Positions 1 through 7,981 of a stretch of 57,827 bases of DNA are shown one piece after another; within the stretch, counting starts at the first letter, position 1, and each line of letters opens with the position of its first letter. Source of the stretch: Acidobacteriota bacterium (lineage in GTDB: Bacteria; Acidobacteriota; Terriglobia; UBA7540). Under the pieces are notes generated by a model. That model saw only the letters and a program-made list of their open reading frames with translations. It was not told the origin of the DNA and made no database searches. The position numbers were made by a program, and so were the translations under genes. The DNA is taken from NCBI GenBank assembly GCA_021817045.1, contig JAKAWG010000024.1:1-57827 (forward strand), given 5' to 3'.

Positions 1-468
1 GCGCCAACCGACAACAAAGCGCCAGTCGTATCGCTTTTGCAGCGTGACGGCAAGGTGAAGTCATTCCATATCGAGAAGATCACCGCTGAAAAATTGAAGC
101 CGGTATTGAAGGAATACATCTCGAAAGGTGCGGTCGTGAACACTGATGAGAGCGGCGTCTATCTTTTTGCGAAAGATCACTTCGCGGGGCATGACACTGT
201 GAATCACAGCGAGAGCGAATACGCGCGACGGGAAAATGGGCGGCTCATCACCACTAACACCGTTGAGGGATATTTCTCGCTCATTAAGCGCGGCGTGTAT
301 GGGACATTCCACCATGTCAGCCGCGAACATCTGCATCGCTATCTCAGCGAGTTTGATTTTCGGTACAACTCGCGGGATACTTCCGATGGCGAGCGCACCG
401 AGCTTGCTTTGGGCCAAGTCACCGGAAAACGTTTGACGTACCGAACGAGACTTGGTGCGGAAAACTAA
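1..468 (+). CDS. IS1595-family transposase (ISXO2-like), C-terminal part
   Basis: The reading frame is open from the first base of the window, so the true start lies to the left. The 155 visible residues look like the catalytic core of ISXO2-like DDE transposases: the VNTDESG stretch supplies a catalytic Asp, and NTVEGYFSLIKRGVYG followed by the FRYN motif is the typical C-terminal signature with the final acidic residue. The enzyme would cut and join the ends of its insertion sequence. A hairpin lies about 40 bp past the stop. I could not identify the right terminal inverted repeat, and whether the element is intact cannot be judged because its left half is outside the window. Confidence 0.85.
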   Translation, partial: APTDNKAPVVSLLQRDGKVKSFHIEKITAEKLKPVLKEYISKGAVVNTDESGVYLFAKDHFAGHDTVNHSESEYARRENGRLITTNTVEGYFSLIKRGVYGTFHHVSREHLHRYLSEFDFRYNSRDTSDGERTELALGQVTGKRLTYRTRLGAEN

Positions 469-511
469 AAAGCGTTAGGCCCGATGGCAGTCGCGCCCTG
501 CGCTTAGTTAC

Positions 512-533
512 CTTGCTTTCACTAGAAAGCAGG
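512..533 (+). terminator. Hairpin after the IS1595 transposase
   Basis: An approximately 9-bp stem (arms 512-520 and 525-533, one G-T pair) with the 4-nt loop ACTA lies between the transposase stop and the next gene. There is no clear T-run, so it could be a terminator or part of the IS end. Confidence 0.4.
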
Positions 534-541
534 GTATCGTA

Positions 542-1228
542 GTGGTGTGCGAAAATCAAGTCAGCCAGTCCCCTTACGTCAGAATCCTTAATTTCGATGA
601 GGAACCGGTAATACTAGAAGGCGATCAAGAAATGGAATTTCACCTAATTTACCAAGGTAAGTTACATGCGGCTAGTCAAAGTAACCCCCGAACAAGGGAG
701 AAGCATGAAATTCGCAAGGAATTCCATAAACAGTTATCCATTCTTTGGGCTACACAACCATTTCTGAAGGAGGGTGCCGTTCAGGCAGGGAATCGGCCCA
801 CCCCAACAACCGAACTTATGGAAATGCTTGGTGACCGCTTTTCGCGTTGTGGCTATCGATTTGTACCTTTGGTCTGTAAATTTTTTTCCGTTGCCTGTTC
901 TTTAGATATCTTGCTTTTGCGGCGTGACGGCCCGGGGGCAATTATCAGGAGTGGTGGAGATATCGATAACCGTGTCAAACTACTCTTTGATGCGCTGCGG
1001 ATGCCGCAAAACTGCGGAGAGCTTGCGGGAGAGAGCCCAGCAAATGATGAAAACCCATTCTTCTGTCTCCTGGAAGATGACAGTCTAATCACGAAAGTGC
1101 GGGTGGAGACTAACTGGCTTTTATCGCCCCCATCCCCCCAAGAACATATTAACGATGTTCATCTAGTCATCCGGGTAAAGACAGTTGTTGCTGGGTCAAA
1201 AAGATATGAGGCTGCATTCCATTATTAA
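542..1228 (+). CDS. RusA-like endonuclease-type protein
   Basis: This is a 228-residue protein that starts at GTG. Its C-terminal half carries GDIDNRVKLLFDAL (about residues 138-151) and then LLEDDSLITKVRVE. This matches the D-x-DN-x2-K-x3-DAL ... DD-x2-I pattern of RusA Holliday-junction resolvases, where the Asp residues bind metal. It is almost twice the size of RusA (about 120 residues), so it has an extra N-terminal domain of about 100 residues that I do not recognise. It sits between two transposase fragments, as expected for a passenger or island gene. Assignment to RusA is by motif only; junction resolution activity is an inference. Confidence 0.55.
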   Translation: MVCENQVSQSPYVRILNFDEEPVILEGDQEMEFHLIYQGKLHAASQSNPRTREKHEIRKEFHKQLSILWATQPFLKEGAVQAGNRPTPTTELMEMLGDRFSRCGYRFVPLVCKFFSVACSLDILLLRRDGPGAIIRSGGDIDNRVKLLFDALRMPQNCGELAGESPANDENPFFCLLEDDSLITKVRVETNWLLSPPSPQEHINDVHLVIRVKTVVAGSKRYEAAFHY

Positions 1229-1233
1229 ATCTA

Positions 1234-1428
1234 ATGCCAAATCCGGCCCATAAAATCCGCAGCCCGCTTCCTGAAAAGCAGGAGCTTGACGCACGCGAGG
1301 TGCTGGAGCATTTCGAGGAATACGAGCGTTCCGGCAGCCATCGCCGCGATGCCTTCAAGATCGAGGGCAATTTGGAGGACGCCGTGCGCAAGATAGCCAG
1401 AGCTAAGCCGAAACCGAAGCGGCCCTAA
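1234..1428 (+). CDS. Small hypothetical protein
   Basis: This is a 64-residue charged protein with no membrane segment and a Lys/Pro-rich tail (KPKPKRP). It starts 5 bp after the stop of the RusA-like gene, so the two are probably co-transcribed. The core (DAFKIEGNLEDAVRKIARAK) resembles small soluble proteins often found beside phage or island genes, but I cannot name a family. Its last codons overlap the degenerate end of the IS1380 remnant on the other strand. Confidence 0.5.
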   Translation: MPNPAHKIRSPLPEKQELDAREVLEHFEEYERSGSHRRDAFKIEGNLEDAVRKIARAKPKPKRP

Positions 1429-1873
1429 CCTCGCGTCTGCATGTCACGCTCTCCGATCCCACCACAAGGTTTGTAAAAGGCGTAATTCCGAAATTCTGCT
1501 CTTCAGCCAGCATCTCCGTCTCGAAGCTCTGCAAGCGCGAGGTCAGGGCCGCTCCCCGATCCCAATTCTTTTCCGAACCGATCAGGCGGAAGGTCGGGTC
1601 CTGAGAAAGCCTCTCCGCATCGTTGAGGTCTTCGTAGCCCGCCAAGCGACTGTAGACCGACTGCCTCAGCAAGTCGGCGAGAGGAAACTGCGTGTTCTTG
1701 CCACGGCGTGAGTCCGTCAAATGCTGCTGGATCAATTCTCCCAAGCCCAGTCGCTCATCGAGTTCACGAACCAGGATCAGGCCACCGTCCGAAGTGACGC
1801 GAGAGCCCTGAAAATCGATCTTGAGGGAGGGGTTGAAGGAGAGCTGAAAGGGCTGTTTTGGGCTTTCACCCAC
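1403..1873 (-). pseudogene. IS1380-family transposase, N-terminal remnant
   Basis: The first roughly 125 residues look like the N-terminus of IS1380-family DDE transposases: F-x-G-SRVTSDGGLILVRELDE, then the ADLLRQSVYSRLAGYEDLND block and DPTFRLIGSEKNWDRGAALTSRLQSFETE. The family is normally about 430-480 residues long. Here recognisable similarity stops near position 1500, and the remaining codons are unrelated read-through. The gene is therefore about 70% deleted and cannot make an active enzyme. The breakpoint abuts the small gene at 1234-1428, which suggests that another insertion or deletion removed the rest. Confidence 0.8.
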
Positions 1874-2184
1874 TGGGTCTCTACCTCCTGAAGGTGTTGA
1901 ATCCGATCACACCCGTATCAATATTGATGAAAACGACGGTCCGGAGGTTCAAGAGTCAACCTCTTGGAAATGCGGGATAAGAATGACCCCTCACCCGCCG
2001 TCCTTCGTCGGGTGCCCTCTCCCTTGGTGAGAGGATGGCGAGCGGAGCGAGCCGGGTGAGGGGTATCGACCGAAATTTTCAGAGCAGATTCCTTGGGTCG
2101 AAGAGAATACGCCGACCCTCGCAATGACGTTGAGCTGGGTTTCGATTTTTTCAGCGGATTTCTGCCTCACGACACGGGGTGGGC
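1874..2184. other. Gene-free stretch left of a promoter
   Basis: I find no credible coding frame here. The stretch contains the 77-bp palindromic element at 1987-2063 and otherwise unremarkable sequence upstream of the IS1380 remnant. Confidence 0.5.
1987..2063. repeat. 77-bp palindromic element (REP/MITE-like)
   Basis: Perfect 11-bp inverted arms CCCCTCACCCG (1987-1997) and CGGGTGAGGGG (2053-2063) enclose an inner CCTCTC/GAGAGG stem. It has no coding capacity. The layout is that of small non-autonomous palindromic repeats scattered in many bacterial genomes. Copy number elsewhere cannot be judged from this window. Confidence 0.6.
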
Positions 2185-2213
2185 TTGACAGTGTCGACTG
2201 GTATGTTTATCAT
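2185..2213 (+). promoter_or_regulatory. Near-consensus sigma-70 promoter
   Basis: TTGACA (2185-2190) and TATCAT (2208-2213) are separated by exactly 17 bp, which is five of six bases in the -10 and six of six in the -35. The predicted start site is near 2220, about 30 bp before the ATG of the 58-codon gene at 2250. This is the best promoter match in the window. Confidence 0.65.
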
Positions 2214-2249
2214 TAAGTAAACGGCCCCTCGCAGAACTGGAAGGCTGCC

Positions 2250-2426
2250 ATGTCCCTCACGAACCCTACCGGCTCAAAGGCGATTTTGCTAAGCGATACC
2301 ATTCAAACTGGGCGGCAAAAACTCAATTCTACGCGTTTGAAAAAAATCCCTAGGCTAGGGAGTTTGAGCGAAATAATGGATTGTTTATTGGACTTGGAAT
2401 CCCATCAAGTCAAAGAAAACAAATAA
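2250..2426 (+). CDS. Unrecognised 58-residue protein
   Basis: The ORF runs from ATG at 2250 to TAA at 2424-2426. A GGAAGG ribosome-binding-like sequence lies 5 bp before the ATG, and the promoter at 2185-2213 points into it. The product is soluble and basic in the middle (residues 21-35, RQKLNSTRLKKIPR), with a likely helical acidic/hydrophobic C-terminal third (LSEIMDCLLDLESHQ). It has no signal peptide or membrane span. Base composition is clearly more AT-rich than the chromosome around it, consistent with recent acquisition next to the transposase debris. I do not recognise a family; a small regulator or toxin/antitoxin-type protein is possible but unsupported. Confidence 0.45.
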   Translation: MSLTNPTGSKAILLSDTIQTGRQKLNSTRLKKIPRLGSLSEIMDCLLDLESHQVKENK

Positions 2427-2917
2427 CATTAAAATTTTCTTAGGCAGAACAAAACCAAAAACAAAACCAAGCGTTCTTGCCGGAAACGAGATAACTCATT
2501 TAGAATGATATTGATAGCAGAGGCTAGCTAAACCCGGGAGAAGCCACCAAGTTATTGAAAACAAGCAACATTAGTAAACAGCCGACGCTGAAAAAGTATG
2601 AGCGAAAACCAGCCTGGTCCCATCGCATTGGGAGCGCTGAAGCGACCTCCGCGTGTAACGGCCGGAACGGGACGCCACATCGCCCCTTGACACCAATCCG
2701 CCTCCCACGGCAATATAGCGGCTTGCGCTGCCGCGCAGAACCCGCTAGGCGGTCGTGACGCCAGGCAAACGCAAAGCGAGACATCCCGCGCATCTCTATC
2801 GTGCAAGAGGAAAGAGCGAGGCGGGAGTGTGGAATGCGAGCCTCGCAGAGCGAGGCTTGCCACGGCTCACTTTAAGCAATAGAGACGATAGCTCGCACAA
2901 CGACATCAGGAGGCTTC
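2427..2917. other. AT-rich intergenic region and glnA leader
   Basis: This is a 491-bp stretch without a convincing gene. The first 120 bp are A/T-rich. A weak promoter-like pair (TTGACA at 2687-2692 followed 18 bp later by CAATAT) could start glnA about 200 bp upstream of its ATG. I saw no sigma-54 (GG-N10-GC) element and no glutamine-riboswitch signature. The 3' end carries the hairpin listed at 2836-2860. Confidence 0.4.
2836..2860 (+). promoter_or_regulatory. Strong hairpin in the glnA leader
   Basis: A 10-bp stem (GCGAGCCTCG / CGAGGCTTGC, one G-T pair) with a 5-nt loop lies 57 bp upstream of the glnA start codon. No T-run follows, so it is not a standard terminator. It may be a leader structure or a small palindromic repeat. 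Confidence 0.4.
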
Positions 2918-4327
2918 ATGGACCCGAAAGCTGTTTTGGACTATGCCGCGCAGAATGACGTCAAGATGGTGGACATCCGGTTCACCGACTTGCCCGGCCT
3001 CTGGCATCACGTTTCCTATCCGATCCACGAACTGGACGAAAAGTCGTTTGAGGATGGTTTTGGTATGGATGGTTCGAGCATCCGCGGGTGGGCCGCCATC
3101 CACGAAAGCGACATGCTGCTGGTTCCGGACCCGAGTTGGACCATGCTTGATCCGTTCACGGACACGACCACGCTGGTGATGATCGGGGACATTATCGACC
3201 CTGTGACCAGACAGCACTATCACAAGGACCCGCGCCACGTGGCCAAAAAGGCGCAAGCTTATCTCGCCTACACCGGCATCGGCGATACGGCCTATTTCGG
3301 TGCTGAGGCGGAATTTTTCATCTTTGATAACGTTCGCTTCGACCAGGCTCAGCAGCACGGCTATTACTTCATCGATGCCGAAGAGGGCCGCTGGAACTCG
3401 GGGCGCGAAAAGGACAACCTCGGCTACAGGCCCCGTTACAAGGAAGGGTATTTCCCCGTTCCTCCCACGGACCATTACCAGGGCCTTCGTAGCGAAATGG
3501 TGACGGCGATGGAAAAGGCGGGGATGACCATCGAATGCCACCACCATGAAGTCGCGACTGGCGGCCAAAGTGAAATCGACCAGAAATTCAATCCGCTGGT
3601 CACGGCCGCTGACTGGATGATGATTTATAAGTACGTCATTCGGAACGTCGCCTATCAGTATGGCAAGACGGTCACGTTCATGCCCAAGCCCGTCTTCCAG
3701 GACAACGGTTCGGGAATGCACACGCACCAGAGCATCTGGAAAGATGGAAAGCCGACTTTTTCCGGCGAGAAATACGCCGGCCTGAGCCAGAGCGCGCTGT
3801 GGTACGCCGGCGGGCTGCTGAAGCACGCGGCCGCGGTGGTGGCTTTCGCGGCTCCTACCACCAATTCCTTCAAACGCCTGGTTCCGGGCTTTGAAGCGCC
3901 GGTGAATCTGGCATACTCGCGCCGCAATCGCAGCGCGGCGATTCGAATCCCGATGTACTCGGCAAGCCCCAAGAGCAAGCGACTGGAGTTCCGTCCTCCT
4001 GATCCCTCCTGCAATCCATATCTCGCGTTCGCGGCCATGCTGATGGCCGGTCTCGACGGAGTTGAAAACAAGATTGATCCAGGGGAGCCGCTCGACAAGG
4101 ACATTTACGATCTTGGACCGGAGGAACTGGCAAGCGTCCCTTCGCTCCCCGGTACGCTCGAGGAATCGCTTCACGCTCTTGAGAAGGACCACGACTTCCT
4201 TACCAAGGGCGATGTCTTCAGCGAAGAACTTATCGAAACCTGGATCGACTACAAGATCAAGAACGAAGTCCAGGCGGTCGGCCAGCGCCCGCACCCTTAC
4301 GAGTTCGCGCTGTATTACGACATCTAA
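2918..4327 (+). CDS. glnA: Glutamine synthetase type I
   Basis: This enzyme condenses ammonia with glutamate at the cost of ATP in the cytoplasm and is the main entry of ammonium into metabolism. The 469-residue length is exactly that of GSI. Visible signatures are the N-terminal [11 protein letters not shown], the metal/substrate loop AEAEFFIF, the [16 protein letters not shown] block, the ATP-site [18 protein letters not shown] and the C-terminal [29 protein letters not shown]. Tyr397, in [11 protein letters not shown], occupies the adenylylation position of enterobacterial GSI-beta, so control by a GlnE-type enzyme is likely. Neither glnE nor glnB lies nearby. AGGAGG lies 4 bp before the ATG. 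The gene appears monocistronic. Confidence 0.98.
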   Translation: MDPKAVLDYAAQNDVKMVDIRFTDLPGLWHHVSYPIHELDEKSFEDGFGMDGSSIRGWAAIHESDMLLVPDPSWTMLDPFTDTTTLVMIGDIIDPVTRQHYHKDPRHVAKKAQAYLAYTGIGDTAYFGAEAEFFIFDNVRFDQAQQHGYYFIDAEEGRWNSGREKDNLGYRPRYKEGYFPVPPTDHYQGLRSEMVTAMEKAGMTIECHHHEVATGGQSEIDQKFNPLVTAADWMMIYKYVIRNVAYQYGKTVTFMPKPVFQDNGSGMHTHQSIWKDGKPTFSGEKYAGLSQSALWYAGGLLKHAAAVVAFAAPTTNSFKRLVPGFEAPVNLAYSRRNRSAAIRIPMYSASPKSKRLEFRPPDPSCNPYLAFAAMLMAGLDGVENKIDPGEPLDKDIYDLGPEELASVPSLPGTLEESLHALEKDHDFLTKGDVFSEELIETWIDYKIKNEVQAVGQRPHPYEFALYYDI

Positions 4328-4345
4328 CGGGTTACCGAAAAACAT

Positions 4346-4416
4346 GTAGCGGCGGCTTTACGCCGCCATGCGCTCGTTGGGAACATTCGAGTTATGGCGG
4401 CGTAAAGTCGTAGCTA
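4346..4416. repeat. Inverted repeat downstream of glnA
   Basis: Imperfect arms of about 24 bp (4346-4369, containing GGCGGCTTTACGCCGCC, and 4394-4416, containing GGCGGCGTAAAGTCG) flank a 24-bp spacer. The left arm is itself palindromic. The element could end glnA transcription, or it may be a dispersed palindromic repeat. Confidence 0.6.
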
Positions 4417-4506
4417 CGTCGTCCCAACTGGGTTCTTCAGCAACCTGCTAATCCGCGTGGCCCGGCGAGAGCCCGGGTAGAATTATCCGTTAGGATTTCT
4501 CGCAAC

Positions 4507-5310
4507 GTGGCATTCTTGGTCTCGCTTGCAGTTGTGCTGCTCGCGGTTTCCACGTCGGTCCTGCTACTGCTGTCTCATCAGGGGTGGCTGCCGCCCGCTG
4601 TGTCGTTGTTAGCGAAGGCAGTAGACCGGCAGTTTGACGTCACCTTCGTCATAAGCGGCGTCCTGTTTGCCTCCGCTCAGCTCCTCCTTGCCACCTTCAT
4701 TTGGAAATACCGCTCCACCCGCCGTAATGCCCGTGTCATGCCCATGAGAGGCCACGGCATCCTGCAGGGAATTTGGACGGCCGCGATGGCCGTGCTCTTC
4801 GTTTGGCTTGCGGTTACGGGCTTTGTGCCGTGGGCTACAGCGCGTGCAACAGAAAGAATCCCGGGAGTGCTGGTCGTGGAGGCGTGGGGAGAGCAGTTCG
4901 AATGGCACTTTCGCTATCCCGGGCCGGATGGAAAGTTCGGTCCCGTTCACCCGGACCTGATGAACGACGGCGCAGGTAATTACCTGGGCCTCGCGCCGTG
5001 GCGTGATCCGGCTTCCCGCGACGACATCGTGACGGCGAACCTCGCCGTTCCGGTGAACCAGCCGGTTCGGTTGATTCTGCGCTCGAAGGACGTGATTCAC
5101 TCGTTCTTCGTGCGGGAGCTGCGCATCAAGCAAGACGCCATTCCGGGCGAGGAAATTCCGGTCCATTTTACGGCCGCCAAGACGGGAACGTACGAGATCG
5201 TGTGTACGGAGCTTTGCGGGATGGGTCATTACGAGATGCACGCCAAATTGTTCGTGATGACCGAGTCCCGCTTTGAAAAATGGCTTCGGAAAATGGCCGC
5301 GCAACAATGA
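4507..5310 (+). CDS. coxB: Cytochrome c oxidase subunit II
   Basis: This is the membrane-anchored subunit that takes electrons from a soluble donor through the binuclear CuA centre. The complete CuA ligand set is present: His198 (VIHSFF), Cys233, Glu235, Cys237, His241 and Met244 in CTELCGMGHYEM. Hydrophobic segments lie at about 2-22, 45-66 and 88-108; the first may be a signal sequence. There is no C-terminal cytochrome c domain, so the donor must be a separate protein. The cupredoxin-like product at 7126-7857 is one possibility. The start is GTG. The stop overlaps the coxA start (ATGA), so translation is coupled. No subunit III, IV or haem-A synthesis gene is adjacent. Confidence 0.93.
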   Translation: MAFLVSLAVVLLAVSTSVLLLLSHQGWLPPAVSLLAKAVDRQFDVTFVISGVLFASAQLLLATFIWKYRSTRRNARVMPMRGHGILQGIWTAAMAVLFVWLAVTGFVPWATARATERIPGVLVVEAWGEQFEWHFRYPGPDGKFGPVHPDLMNDGAGNYLGLAPWRDPASRDDIVTANLAVPVNQPVRLILRSKDVIHSFFVRELRIKQDAIPGEEIPVHFTAAKTGTYEIVCTELCGMGHYEMHAKLFVMTESRFEKWLRKMAAQQ

Positions 5311-7094
5311 ACCCAGAGCGGCCATCCGGATCTTCAGGAGTCAGCCAGCCAAGGCCGAGCGGCCTATTCGCTTTCGTTCGGAAGTACGTCTTCAGCACGG
5401 ATCATCGCGTCATTGGAGTTCAGTACTTCCTGCTGGGCTTCGTTGCGGCCTTGATTGCGGTCGTGCTCTCGCTGGTCATGCGCGTTCATTTGGCGTGGCC
5501 CGCAGTCAGACTTCCCCTCATCGACCGGTTGTCCCCTCTCGGCGCTCCTGGCGGGTTACTCACGCCGGAATATTACCTGTCCCTGCTGACACTTCACGGC
5601 ACGTTGATGGTTTTTTTCGTGCTCACGACGGTGCCGCAGAGCGCCTTCGGAAACTACTTCTTGCCGCTTCAGCTCGGAGCCTCGGAAATGCCGTATCCCC
5701 GGCTTAACATGCTGTCGCTTTGGTTGACGCTTGCGTCGCTCGTCGTTTTGCTTTCAACGCTGTTCATCGCCAACGGTCCTCCAATCTCAGGCTGGACCGC
5801 GTATGCGCCCCTCAGCGCTGCCGGCGCGATAGCAGGGCCGGGTGAAGGGATGGGCCAGACCTTATGGACTTTCTCCATTGCCGGGCTTTGCTGCGCGTCC
5901 ATGATGACGGCTGTAAACTTCATCTTCGTTACGCTTCGCGGCCGGGCGCAAGGTATGACCTGGATGCGTATGCCTCTCACCGCCTGGGCCTGGTTTGTCG
6001 GCGCGGCGATGATTCTGCTTTCATTTCCGGCTCTCGTGGTCGATTGTGTCTTGTTATTGCTGGACCATCTGGCGGGGGCAAGTTTCTTTCTCCCGGCCGG
6101 GCTCGTTATGAGCGGCCAGGTGCTCGGTTTACACGGCGGTTCGCCGCTGCTCTGGCAGCATCTTTTCTGGTTTTTCGGACATCCCGAGGTTTACATCACC
6201 ATTCTGCCGGCGATGGGCCTCACTTCGCACTTGGTTTCCATCTTTTCGCGCAAGCCCGTTTACGGGTATCGTGCCATCGTCTATTCGACCGTTGCCATCG
6301 GGGTGCTGGGCTTTCTCGTGTGGGGCCATCACATGTTTATGACAGGGATGAACCCGTTTGCGGCGTTCAGTTTTGCAGCCCTCACCATGGCCATCTCGGT
6401 CCCCTCGGCGGCCGAAGTTTTCAGTTGGCTCGGTACCCTCTACGGAGGCAGCATTCGTTTCGCTACTCCCATGTTGTTTACGATAGGGTTTGTCTCCGTG
6501 TTCGTCACCGGCGGCCTGACCGGTATCTTCCTGGCTCAACCTTCCGTTGACATGTATCTTCACGGAACGTATTTTGTGGTCGCACACCTCCACTTGGTAA
6601 TGGGCGTGGCGGTGGGTTTCGGGATTTTTGCCGCCACCTATTTCTGGTTTCCCAAAGTTACAGGGAGGATGATGAGCGAGAGGCTGGGGCAGGCTCACTT
6701 CTGGCTAACGTTCGTTGGCGCTTATCTGACCTTTATGCCGATGCACTTCCTGGGCCTTAAAGGAAATCCACGCCGGTATTCTTCGCTATCCGCCGTTCCC
6801 TTCGTCGCATCGCTGCGGCCCGTCCACATTTTCATCACCATCGCAGCGCTGGCGACCGCGGCTGGCCAATTGCTTTTCGTAGTAAACCTGGTGTGGAGTC
6901 TTTTGAGCGGAGCGAGGGCGCCGGATAACCCATGGAAGGCAACCTCGCTGGAATGGATCCTTCCTTCTCCCGCTCCCTTCCAAGCGTTTGCGACAGACCG
7001 CCCCGTCGTCCAGACAGACCCCTACGAGCTTGGCGTCGGCGGGAATCCCGAAGTCTACGTCACACAGGGCTCAGCCCCACCGGCCACCGGGTGA
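5307..7094 (+). CDS. coxA: Cytochrome c oxidase subunit I, with altered proton channels
   Basis: This is the catalytic subunit of a haem-copper oxidase, reducing O2 at the haem a3-CuB site in the inner membrane. It has 595 residues and about 12 membrane segments. Conserved ligands are the low-spin haem His in TLHGTLMVFF, CuB ligands in GHPEVY and GHHMF, and the AHLHLV pair. Glu294 in GHPEVY places it with A1-type enzymes. Two channel residues differ: the K-channel Lys (normally VPTG-x-KVF) is Glu370 in VPSAAEVFSW, and the D-channel entry Asp is Glu127 in GASEMPYPRLNM, where the usual NN is NM. I chose ATG 5307 because it overlaps the coxB stop; an in-frame ATG at 5280 would overlap coxB by 31 bp. 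Confidence 0.93.
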   Translation: MNPERPSGSSGVSQPRPSGLFAFVRKYVFSTDHRVIGVQYFLLGFVAALIAVVLSLVMRVHLAWPAVRLPLIDRLSPLGAPGGLLTPEYYLSLLTLHGTLMVFFVLTTVPQSAFGNYFLPLQLGASEMPYPRLNMLSLWLTLASLVVLLSTLFIANGPPISGWTAYAPLSAAGAIAGPGEGMGQTLWTFSIAGLCCASMMTAVNFIFVTLRGRAQGMTWMRMPLTAWAWFVGAAMILLSFPALVVDCVLLLLDHLAGASFFLPAGLVMSGQVLGLHGGSPLLWQHLFWFFGHPEVYITILPAMGLTSHLVSIFSRKPVYGYRAIVYSTVAIGVLGFLVWGHHMFMTGMNPFAAFSFAALTMAISVPSAAEVFSWLGTLYGGSIRFATPMLFTIGFVSVFVTGGLTGIFLAQPSVDMYLHGTYFVVAHLHLVMGVAVGFGIFAATYFWFPKVTGRMMSERLGQAHFWLTFVGAYLTFMPMHFLGLKGNPRRYSSLSAVPFVASLRPVHIFITIAALATAAGQLLFVVNLVWSLLSGARAPDNPWKATSLEWILPSPAPFQAFATDRPVVQTDPYELGVGGNPEVYVTQGSAPPATG

Positions 7095-7125
7095 TGAGTT
7101 TCGTTCGACAAAGCGACGCGCGACT

Positions 7126-7857
7126 CTACGGACCTCCAAACACGAAATTCTCCGCGACGGATTGGTTCGGGCGAACATGTACGTTCCGGTGTTGCGTTCC
7201 GAAGGTCGCCGTCCAGACGGCCAGCGTATAGTCGCCGGGGGGCAGGCCTTTGATCGCAAATTTCCCGTCACGCCCCGTCACGGCGAAGAACGGGTTCGCC
7301 ATAACACCCACGTAAGCCTTCATCCATGGATGTTGGTTGCACACGATCGGGATCATGATCTCGGGCTTCCGGAATGTCACGTTCATCGGCGGGGTCCCGG
7401 GCAACTGGGTGTGATTCCAATCGTGATTGATCCGAGCCACAAAGTGGATGTTGTGCGTCGTCGGATCCTGCGAAAAGATTTCGATGGGCTGGCCCGCCAT
7501 GACTCCGAAAACGTGCGGATCATACATGCACCCGGCCTGGACGATCTCAGCAGGCTTTTTCGGCGGCGCGTAGGAATGGCTCCCTAATCCGCTTTGAATG
7601 TACACAAAAGCGTAGGGCAGGCTTCCGTCCGGCTCGACCGCCCCGTCCTGATAGTAAACGGGAGACTTGTGCTCTTTAGCGCAGACCGGGTCCTTGCTCA
7701 TCGAAATCTGCCGACGTTTGGGCGGCGTCCCCGAAAATGTCACGCGGCCCGTGATGGTCCCGCCCACCGTCTGGGCATGTCCTGCAACCGAAGTCACTTG
7801 GAGCAATAGAAAAAGCAACAGGCTACTCAAAGTCACGCCAATTAGTCTTGAACGCAT
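7126..7857 (-). CDS. Secreted cupredoxin-like protein
   Basis: This is a 243-residue exported protein with a clear signal peptide (hydrophobic residues about 6-25, AGHAQT cleavage region). An N-terminal Cys-containing beta region is followed by CMYDPHVFGVMAGQPIEI, then HNIHF and CNQHPWM. Together these supply the His, Cys, His and Met pattern of a type-1 copper site (C-x2-H-x2-M). The C-terminal part (GKFAIKGLPPGDYTLAVW) is a carboxypeptidase-regulatory-like beta-sandwich. I picked ATG 7857 over 7893 because AGGGG lies 8 bp upstream of it and the signal peptide then starts correctly. It converges on coxA and shares its strand with the porin-cytochrome gene, so it may pass electrons in the periplasm; that role is inferred from context. 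Confidence 0.75.
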   Translation of the reverse strand: MRSRLIGVTLSSLLLFLLLQVTSVAGHAQTVGGTITGRVTFSGTPPKRRQISMSKDPVCAKEHKSPVYYQDGAVEPDGSLPYAFVYIQSGLGSHSYAPPKKPAEIVQAGCMYDPHVFGVMAGQPIEIFSQDPTTHNIHFVARINHDWNHTQLPGTPPMNVTFRKPEIMIPIVCNQHPWMKAYVGVMANPFFAVTGRDGKFAIKGLPPGDYTLAVWTATFGTQHRNVHVRPNQSVAENFVFGGP

Positions 7858-7981
7858 CGCAATACCCCTGTCATAGGTCTTTGAGAATCTCATTCCGTCG
7901 TCGTTGGCTCATCGGCTTGACTAGGCGGCAACACGCGTAGTTCTGGCCGAAGAAAACAGATCAGACGCGATCCAACACAGC

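Noticed and set aside
2690..2917. Possible riboswitch upstream of glnA
   Set aside because: Only one simple hairpin is visible; I could not match the conserved cores of the glutamine-sensing or other known riboswitches.
2906..4345. 479-codon open frame antisense to glnA
   Set aside because: It mirrors glnA codon by codon, the product has no recognisable motif, and glnA itself is certain; such mirror frames are a by-product of GC-rich coding.
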